Shown here: one piece after another, positions 1 to 5,775 of the stretch
Numbering within the stretch: position 1 is the first letter of the stretch
How the letters are laid out: each line of letters opens with the position of its first letter
NCBI GenBank assembly: GCA_041674565.1
Contig: JBAYVQ010000047.1
Coordinates: 1 to 6,942 of the forward strand
DNA from: CALMFT01 sp041674565
GTDB taxonomy: Bacteria; Patescibacteriota; Gracilibacteria; Absconditabacterales; Absconditicoccaceae
Direction: 5' to 3'
Length of the DNA stretch: 6,942 bases
Program-made: the position numbers and the translations under genes
The notes under the pieces: generated by a model
The model's input: the letters and a program-made list of their open reading frames with translations, nothing else
The model's database searches: none
What the model was told of the DNA's origin: nothing

Positions 1-273
1 GATTTTGCTGCTGGTATGTGCGAAAAGGCACAGGTAGACCTTACACAATTGGATGCTTGCTTTGAGGGGGAGTACCGAGTAGATCAGGCTAGCTCTCTTG
101 TTTCAGATTATACTCTATCTTATATGTTGATGTCTGATAATCAGATAGCATTCTCCTACCGCGGTAAACAACGAGTACTGGATCCCCAAGTGTTGTGATT
201 TGAGCAGATAGATACGCTAGTGCCAAACTATATTTTACAACCCAATATTAGTACGCCCAAAACGCAAGTGTAA
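1..273 (+). CDS. C-terminal part of an unrecognised protein
   Basis: The reading frame is open from the first base and ends at TAA 271-273, giving 90 visible residues with one UGA-glycine at visible residue 66 (196-198). The start lies outside the window. I do not recognise the family. The visible part is mostly polar and contains two cysteines (in GMCEK and LDACF), a segment FSYRGKQRVLDPQ just before the UGA and a tail rich in Q, P and T. No transmembrane segment is evident. It ends 68 bases before yidC on the same strand, so it may share a transcript with it. In many bacteria rnpA lies near yidC, but this sequence shows none of the basic character of RnpA. Reading through the UGA is supported by the same usage in all neighbours rather than by homology here. 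Confidence 0.6.
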
Positions 274-341
274 GAAAATACCCGTGCAAAATGATCGTAA
301 ATAATTATCACCGCGAGAGCTTTTACTTTTTATAGTTGTTG

Positions 342-1130
342 ATGAATCCTTTCAAAATAGTGTTTAACGAACTGATTACACGTCCTATCGTAAATATTTT
401 GGTAGTGTTTTTGGCTTTATCTGGTGGTAATTTGGGAATTTCTATCATATTGTTGACCTTGGTGGTAAGATTGATACTGTTGTCCACGACCGCGTCTGCA
501 AACAATATGTCCAAGACCATGACGGATATTGGCCCAAAGATGCAAGAGTTGCAAGAAAAATATAAAGACGAACCCGATAAACTTGCTAAGGAGACTATGG
601 GCTTGCTCAAATCTCAAGGATCAGCTCCACTCAAAGGCTGCTTAGGCTTACTTTTGCAGATTCCTGTGTTTATTTCTTTGCTCAACGTGGTGCAATGACT
701 GGGTAATAACACACTTTCCCAGACTCACGTTTATAGTTTCTTCCAGTCATTTGGTATCCAGTATTTGGATATTGCCAATGTACAGCACATGTTTTTGGGT
801 ATAGATCTTCTTCAGTCAGGGAACTGGGTGTTGACGATTTTGTGTGCAGTGGTGTTGTTTGCGCAAACTACTACGATGTCTTGGGTCCAACCAAAAGCCG
901 CTCCTCAAAAACTGCCCAATGGTCAAGAGATGCCTGATATGAGTAAGATGATGCCGATGATGAACTTAATGATGGTATTTATGATGGGATCATTTGTATA
1001 TAGCGTAAAATCATGAGTAGGTTTATATATTTTCACTTCTACACTGTTTGGTGTTATCCAATTTTTCTGGCAGTATAGACAAGTCTTACCTATCAAAATC
1101 AAGGCACTTTTTGCGAAGAAGAAAGAATAA
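342..1130 (+). CDS. yidC: Membrane protein insertase YidC/Oxa1 family
   Basis: YidC inserts proteins into the cytoplasmic membrane, alone or with SecYEG. The 262-residue product is the short form seen in Gram-positives and CPR bacteria, without the large periplasmic domain of Proteobacteria. Hydrophobic segments lie near residues 16-27, 31-48, 101-118, 162-180 and 205-241. R43 in LVVRLILL matches the conserved groove arginine. A charged helical stretch (about 60-98, KMQELQEKYKDEPDKL) is the typical C1 cytoplasmic region, followed by the family signature PLKGCLGLLLQIPVF. UGA-glycines are residues 119 and 225; the second falls in SGVGLY, the counterpart of the conserved SGLxLYW. ATG 342 is preferred; TTG 336 and TTG 339 are in frame and TAG 333-335 limits any extension. 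No ribosome binding site is evident. A small gene of unknown function follows 29 bases later. Confidence 0.95.
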
Positions 1131-1159
1131 TCTGAATTTAGTAGCTTGCCCGTGGCACG

Positions 1160-1552
1160 ATGATCACACCAGAAAAATCATTATTTCCGCCTATAGTACA
1201 CAAGGTGGTGGAGAAGTATTGTATGAGGAGTGGCGAAATATTGGAGTCTATCAAAGGTGTATACTTTGCTGGATATAGTGATGATATTGATGAAGCGCTA
1301 GATACCTACCATTCTCGTATAGATAATATTAGACATAAGTTCACGGCAGAGTGATTTCGATACAATCTTGGTGGAGCGTATACCACCCAAGATCCAGATA
1401 ATGATGGACGAGAGCACATCAATCTTAGATTCCCAAATCCTTTGTGTACTGATGCAGAGTATTATGGATTAGTTACGCACTTTATGAATACACCAAAAGA
1501 GGAAATCATTCCAGAACTACAAAGATATATTGATGAGTATATTGGACTGTAA
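1160..1552 (+). CDS. Small protein of unknown function (130 aa)
   Basis: The frame runs from ATG 1160 to TAA 1550-1552 with one UGA-glycine at residue 65 (1352-1354). An in-frame TAG at 1142-1144 rules out a longer form, and no better start exists. I do not recognise the family. The protein looks soluble and mixed in charge, with no signal peptide or membrane segment. The N-terminal half (to about residue 60) reads as amphipathic helices; the middle holds YNLGGAYTTQDPDNDGRE, rich in G, D and N; the C-terminus (EEIIPELQRYIDEYIGL) again looks helical. It follows yidC by 29 bases and is probably co-transcribed with it. The space after it holds a GC-rich hairpin. Evidence that it is real is the long open frame in code 25, a plausible amino-acid composition and the absence of a competing frame. 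Confidence 0.72.
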
Positions 1553-1698
1553 AATGGTCATCCCTACGGCAACGTGATGCTCCTTCCCTGTGAAGGGAGG
1601 GTTGGGGAGGGTTTATGATAGACATATATCACTTTGATTAAAGAATCAACATTCATATTCAGATTATCTTATTATCTATCATTTTTTGAATTAACAAT
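1553..1698. other. Intergenic region with GC-rich hairpin before the M16 gene
   Basis: These 146 bases hold no plausible gene. The left half carries the GC-rich element described separately at 1580-1614. The right half (about 1618-1698) is strongly AT-rich with several TTATC/TATTAT stretches, suitable for a promoter, though no clear -35/-10 pair stands out. The M16 gene starts directly after AACAAT. Confidence 0.5.
1580..1614. repeat. GC-rich hairpin / candidate intergenic repeat unit
   Basis: CCTTCCCT (1582-1589) and AGGGAGG (1594-1600) form a hairpin with a four-base loop and one bulged T. A second G-rich block (GGGGAGGG, 1604-1611) follows and could pair with the same C-rich arm. Short C-rich/G-rich palindromic units of this look are often dispersed intergenic repeats, but only one copy is visible here. 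It could instead act as a weak terminator after the 1160-1552 gene; the downstream T-run is poor (GTTTATG). Confidence 0.45.
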
Positions 1699-2922
1699 AT
1701 GCAACATACGATACATATGCCAGGAGGCGTGAAAACGATACTGGTGCCTATAGAGGGGAGTACTACGATAACGACACAGGTGTTTTGTCATGCGGGGAGT
1801 ATTTACGAAACCAGAGAGACGAATGGTTTAAGTCACTTTTTGGAACATATGTTTTTCAAGGGTGGTGTGAGATACCCTGATGCGTGATCTATTGCAAAAA
1901 CGCTTGATGCTATCGGTGCTGATTACAATGCTTATACTTCAGATTATTTTGCTAGTTATTATGTAAAATCTGCTCCAGAGTTTGCTATGACGGGCTTGGA
2001 TGTGCTGGCAGATATGATTGTCAATGCCACATTCCCACAGGTTGAAGTAGAGAAAGAGTCTGATGTGATCCTGCAGGAGTTGCGTATGTACCAGGATCAA
2101 CCGAGGCATCGGATGAGTATGAATGCAAATACTTGGTATTATGGTGATAATCCATATGGTCGACCTATCATCGGCAGCGAGCAAACCATCAAAGCAGTCA
2201 GTTCGACCTCGCTTCATACCCACCAAAAAGCTCTGTATACCAAAGATAACTTGTTGGTCGTGATAGCTGGAAATATTGAAAAACCAGATGAGATGTTAGC
2301 ATTTCTCGCGAAAGAGTTTGCCCCATTGCCAGAAAAGACGCATCTGATTAAGCCAGTGTTTCATGAACCCAAACCACCTCATCAGCATGCAAAACTCAGT
2401 CAATGAGTAAATCAATCCCACATCGCAGTATTTGCACAGGGCTGTCCTATCGGAGATCCCGATTACTACGCAGCTAAGCTGTTGTCCAAGATATTGGGCG
2501 GTACCACGTCGTCTAGATTGTACATGAAAATAAGGGAAGAGTTGGGATTGTGCTATTATGTATGATCTCATTTTTCTGGACGCCCTGAGTACGGTACTTT
2601 CGAGATCAATGCAGGCTTGGATAAAAATAAGTTGCAGTTTGGTCTGGATGCTATCTATAAAGAAATATGAGATATAGCCTGAGGAGATATCGCTGCTAGT
2701 GACTTACAACATGCACTCTCCAACACCTTGGGTAGCCTAAAAATGGGCTTGGAGACTAGTGATGAGATGGCTGATCGATTGGGCCACTATTATATCATGA
2801 CCAATCAGATTGCTACCATAGATGACATCATCCATAAATACAAAGCAGTCTCTTTGGATCAGGTAGTGCGTATGGCGCATAAGCTCAAACAAGAAAATTT
2901 GTATACGTATTGGATAGAGTAA
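1699..2922 (+). CDS. M16-family zinc metallopeptidase (insulinase / processing-peptidase type)
   Basis: The 407-residue product is the length of a typical single-chain bacterial M16B peptidase. The inverted zinc motif HxxEH is intact as H46-F-L-E49-H50, and the third zinc ligand E127 (ILQEL) follows after exactly 76 residues, the spacing classic for the family. The C-terminal half carries the conserved region SSRLYMKIREELGLCYYVGSH, where M16 proteins keep an R/Y pair for substrate binding. UGA-glycines are residues 63, 236, 289, 324 and 328. ATG 1699 aligns with the usual M16 N-terminus (short strand, VP-EGS, then AGSIYE); an upstream TAA at 1639-1641 limits extension. No signal peptide is visible, so it may act in the cytoplasm unless exported by another route. 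These enzymes degrade or process small peptides; the substrate cannot be told. The gene stands alone, without the inactive partner subunit seen in some M16 pairs. Confidence 0.94.
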
Positions 2923-3098
2923 TATGCATTATAATATAAATAGTATCTCCGATATGTCACATTCTATATATATTTTAGACTTCCTCGTCCAGTTTGATAG
3001 ACCCCAATGGACCCCCACTGTTGTCACAAAATAGATAAACTTGAATTAAGGGGTAATATTATTATGTATTCATCCACTGGTTGCCAAGAAAAAATAAT
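2923..3098. other. Intergenic region between M16 peptidase and tRNA-Ser
   Basis: These 176 bases contain no plausible gene. A C-rich patch (ACCCCAATGGACCCCC, about 3000-3016) sits in otherwise AT-rich sequence. No strong terminator for the M16 gene is visible. The right part probably carries the tRNA promoter. Confidence 0.5.
3041..3068 (+). promoter_or_regulatory. Candidate sigma70-type promoter for tRNA-Ser
   Basis: TTGAAT (3041-3046) and TATGTA (3063-3068) are separated by 16 bases, and the mature tRNA begins 30 bases after the second box. The match is imperfect. TAATAT at 3054-3059 is an alternative -10 without a good -35. Confidence 0.25.
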
Positions 3099-3186
3099 GG
3101 AGAGGTGGCAGAGTGGTTGAATGCACCTGTCTTGAAAACAGGCGAGGCGCAAGTCTCCGTGGGTTCGAATCCCTCCCTCTCCGCCA
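3099..3186 (+). tRNA. tRNA-Ser (anticodon UGA)
   Basis: An 88-base class II tRNA with an encoded CCA end. The acceptor stem GGAGAGG (3099-3105) pairs with CCTCTCC (3176-3182), followed by discriminator G3183 (a serine feature) and CCA. The anticodon stem CCTGT/ACAGG encloses the loop CTTGAAA, with anticodon TGA at 3133-3135. The long variable arm GAGGC-GCAA-GTCTC and the T-loop TTCGAAT are present. The T stem carries one U-U mismatch at its second pair. The anticodon reads UCA and related serine codons; it does not read UGA. Confidence 0.97.
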
Positions 3187-3212
3187 CGATAGTGTTAGTA
3201 GCGTAAGCACAC

Positions 3213-3242
3213 TTGTTGTCCTTAGCTATTGATTGTTGTCCT
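3213..3242 (+). repeat. Two 10-base direct repeats, 20-base period
   Basis: TTGTTGTCCT occurs at 3213-3222 and again at 3233-3242, two helical turns apart, between tRNA-Ser and the LysM-CHAP gene. Just before it, GTGTTA (3192-3197) and TAAGCAC (3204-3210) can form a six-pair stem with one bulge, with no T-run after it. The repeat may be an operator for the hydrolase gene or chance. Confidence 0.35.
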
Positions 3243-3255
3243 GGCCATTTATACT
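3229..3255 (+). promoter_or_regulatory. Candidate promoter of the LysM-CHAP gene
   Basis: TATACT (3250-3255) is a good -10 box, and TTGATT (3229-3234) is a possible -35 with a short 15-base spacer that overlaps the direct repeats. Transcription would begin only a few bases before ATG 3267, giving a near-leaderless message. Confidence 0.25.
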
Positions 3256-3266
3256 TATCCTGATGG

Positions 3267-4451
3267 ATGTATTACAGTAAGCAGATATACTCGCCTACAA
3301 GAAAGTTAAAAAAAGTTATTATCAGGTTTGTCGGAACGCGATGAAGAAAATTCATTGGCCTTGTTTCGGACTATTCTCCCAAAGTGGAATCCAAAGTACA
3401 ATCTCTTATCCCTGTTACCAAGACGTTTTTGGGTAACAACTGGCTAGCGATGCTCAAAAGCAGTTTTACTGTATTGACCTTGTTAGTTTTTTCTTACGTC
3501 ATGATCTATGCGGAGAACTTCCAGGATTATGATAAGTTCGCATTGGATAACGGTTCTGGCTTGGACGAACAAAGTATTAAGACCAATCGTGATGTTGCGA
3601 TTGACCTGGAGAGCGTAGTGATTGATGAATCTGATGACATTGGTCCACGTAGGATTACTTACACTATCAAAAGAGGTGATACACCTAGTGAGATAGCTCG
3701 TCAGTTTGGTATCACTACTAAGAACCTCAAACTCGTTAATGGTCTTAGCTCTGACCGCTTGAAAGTGGGCAGTAAACTTATTATTACCCCCGTAGAGTGA
3801 TTTGTGGTGGAAAATAAACTTGGTGATATCTCTATTGCTCAGTACGCTGCTCATTATGGACTAGATCGCAATGATCTAAAGGAACTCAATGATTACAGTG
3901 CCGATACTGATATAGTGAAAAATGGGTACGAGTTGTTCATACCACTAACTCAAGAAGAAGGTGTAAAACTTGGACTTGTTATCCCTCCTCCAACGCCTCC
4001 TGCTCCCAAAGCAAACGTTGCTGCTAAAGCGAAACCTGGGACAAAGGTTGCGGCGGCAAAACAAAAAACAGTAGTCAAAAAAGTTGTTACAAAGTGATAT
4101 TATAGTAAAAAAGAAACTGCATCGTACTTATGATTTGCAAATGGTAACTGTACGTCTTTTGTGGCCAGGAAGAGACCTGACATTGGTAAAGCTATTAGAG
4201 CAGCTGGCGGTGGTCATGCGAAAAAATGGTTAGCTCAAGCAGTTAAAGCGAAGTTGTCCACTGGTAAAACCCCTGTTGCGGGTGCCGTTGGTGTGCAATG
4301 ATCTTCTTATGGTAATGGATATGGTCATGTAGGTATCGTAACTAGCTTTGATGATACAGAGGTATGTATGAATAATGCTAATGTAAACGGATATGGTGTA
4401 GTCTCTCAAAACTGTTTCCCAAGATCTAGTTTCTTGTGATTCATTTATTAA
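3267..4451 (+). CDS. Membrane-anchored LysM-CHAP cell-wall hydrolase
   Basis: The 394-residue product is built as: basic N-terminus (1-58), one hydrophobic helix (about 59-82) acting as uncleaved signal or anchor, an acidic spacer, a LysM module (about 130-176; YTIKRGDTPSEIARQFGI, then NGLSSDRLKVGSKLIITP), a second LysM-like module (about 178-229), a Pro/Ala/Lys-rich linker (235-276) and a CHAP domain (about 283-394). CHAP enzymes cut peptide or amide bonds in peptidoglycan. The nucleophile C295 (GNCTSF), H354 (YGHVGIV) and N370 (in NANVNGYG) occupy the triad positions. UGA-glycines are residues 26, 178, 277, 289, 345 and 391. ATG 3267 gives the longest form; GTG 3384 (355 aa) keeps all domains and is the main alternative. 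Likely roles are remodelling of its own wall or attack on a partner cell's wall; the sequence does not choose between them. Confidence 0.93.
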
Positions 4452-4472
4452 ATCTGTATACTAGAGTAAACT

Positions 4473-4501
4473 ATCCGCTCGCGCAAGGGCGGATTTTGTT
4501 T
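4473..4501 (+). terminator. Rho-independent terminator after the LysM-CHAP gene
   Basis: ATCCGCTC (4473-4480) pairs with GGGCGGAT (4487-4494), eight pairs including one G-T, around loop GCGCAA, followed by TTTGTTT. It lies 22 bases after the hydrolase stop codon and separates that gene from the VIT gene. Confidence 0.8.
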
Positions 4502-4529
4502 GAGTTGATTGTGAACTGTGATTTATTAT
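4500..4529 (+). promoter_or_regulatory. Candidate promoter of the VIT transporter gene
   Basis: TTGAGT (4500-4505) and TATTAT (4524-4529) are 18 bases apart. The -35 box overlaps the T-tract of the preceding terminator. ATG 4540 follows the -10 box by ten bases, so a transcript would have almost no leader. Confidence 0.3.
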
Positions 4530-4539
4530 CCTCTACAAT

Positions 4540-5007
4540 ATGAAGGCATTGAAACAACTTTATCTTCCTGAGTTTGTATACGGTGGTATAGATGGGGTTA
4601 TTACAACATTTGCGGTAGTAGCTTGATCGGCCTGAGCTAACCTGGATACTCGTATTATTATTATCTTATGACTCGCAAACCTTTTGGCCGATGGCTTAAG
4701 TATGGCTGTGGGTTGTTTTTTGAGTTCGGGTCGTGATGATCGCATGATGCAAGCCTTTGTGACGTATGTTTCCTTTTTGGCCGTAGGACTAGTGCCGTTA
4801 CTCCCGTATATGCTTGGTTATAGCGCATGATTCTGATTATCCATCATATGCACGGCTATAGGTATGACTCTTATCGGATGGACGAAATCAGTAGTGCTCA
4901 AACAACCTCTTATCAAAACTATAAGCACAACTTTGCTACTGTGACTGTGTGCCGCGCTGGTTGCGTATGGTGTTGGTGATATATTGGATAAAATTGTATC
5001 TTCTTAG
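4540..5007 (+). CDS. Short VIT1/CCC1-family iron/manganese transporter
   Basis: The family moves Fe2+ or Mn2+ out of the cytosol. The 155-residue product begins with the hallmark first helix VYGGIDGVITTFAVVAGSAGA, where D18 matches the transport aspartate of VIT1. The second helix LANLLADGLSMAVG (45-58) keeps D51 and M55, as in the LADGxSM branch of the family. Helices at about 72-92 (ending VPLLPY) and 97-112, plus a last one at about 128-143, complete the usual five. Only about ten residues separate helices 2 and 3, so the cytoplasmic metal-binding helical domain found in full-length members (typically well over 200 aa) is absent. UGA-glycines are residues 29, 32, 44, 97, 99 and 135. A terminator lies upstream and the pseudouridine synthase starts 16 bases downstream. 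Whether it carries iron or manganese cannot be told. Confidence 0.88.
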
Positions 5008-5023
5008 TTCTTAATTCCAAATT

Positions 5024-5746
5024 ATGAAATTGTTATCTTATATCCAACTGGTCCATGGTTTAGCCAGAAGAAAAATAGTGCAAGCTATCAAAGAGTGAGA
5101 TATCTTATTGAATGGTCAGCTTATTGAACAATATCAAACTGAACTGCAGATAGGAGATAAGCTCGTTATTGACTTACCTCAGTTATCCGTCTCAGAAACC
5201 ATCGCTGAAGTGCCCAAAATCACTTCTCAACTGGTGCTTTTTCACAAACCATTGTGATGTGTAGTAAGCAAGTCTGATCCTCACAATCAAACTATCTATG
5301 ATCTGTTGCCGCAGGAGTTACATTCATATGATTATATCTGAAGGCTTGATAAAGATAGCTCTGGACTTTTATTGCTGACCAATGATAAAAAACTAGTCCA
5401 CGAAATGGCGCATCCTAGCAAAGGTCTCATCAAAACATATTTGGTGAGGATTGATACAGAACTTTCCCAAGAAGATATGGACAGACTCAAGAAATGACTA
5501 TTGGTCAATGAAGATTCGGTCATTAGTGTGAAAGGCGACTTGCTCAAATTTGAATCAGTGTATCAAGAATCAAGAAAGTGATATGTGCAGTTGACGGCGA
5601 TACTGTTGGAGTGACACAAGAGGCACATCAGAAGATTGTTGAGAGCTATTGGCAAGAAAGTATATGCTATCCACAGGACCGCTTTTGGTAAATATAAGCT
5701 TTCAGATCTCAAGGTAGGTGAGTGGCAAACTCTCAAAATTTCTTAG
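5024..5746 (+). CDS. RsuA/RluB-family pseudouridine synthase
   Basis: Enzymes of this family convert a specific uridine in 16S or 23S rRNA to pseudouridine. The 240-residue product has an N-terminal S4-type RNA-binding module (about 1-50; GLARRKIVQAIKEGDILLNG) and the RsuA-type catalytic domain. Motifs visible are LFHKPLGCVVS (72-82), GRLDKDSSGLLLLTND (106-121) with catalytic D109, and LEGHKRHIRRLLRAIGKKV near residues 195-213. UGA-glycines are residues 25, 78, 106, 158, 186 and 197, so the G of GRLD itself is recoded. ATG 5024 is the first residue of the S4 module and follows the VIT stop by 16 bases, which suggests a shared transcript. The sequence does not separate RsuA (16S) from RluB/RluE/RluF (23S) specificity, so no symbol is given. 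Confidence 0.95.
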
Positions 5747-5775
5747 ATATGACATTTAAGATGTAAACAACAGAT

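Noticed and set aside
1048..1278. Open frame overlapping the yidC end and the start of the 1160 gene
   Set aside because: It lies in another frame over the conserved C-terminus of YidC and has an implausible basic, W/C-rich composition.
3133..3135. tRNA with anticodon TGA as the tRNA that decodes UGA
   Set aside because: Anticodon 5'-UGA-3' reads UCA. The long variable arm and discriminator G mark it as an ordinary tRNA-Ser; decoding UGA would need anticodon UCA.
2923..3266. tRNA-associated integration site or mobile element around tRNA-Ser
   Set aside because: No integrase gene and no repeated copy of the tRNA 3' end is visible within the window.
3483..3854. Long minus-strand open frame opposite the LysM-CHAP gene (also those at 323-610, 1939-2226, 2296-2571 and 6064-6321)
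   Set aside because: They are antisense to clearly conserved genes, have no recognisable domain and look like shadows of the coding strand.
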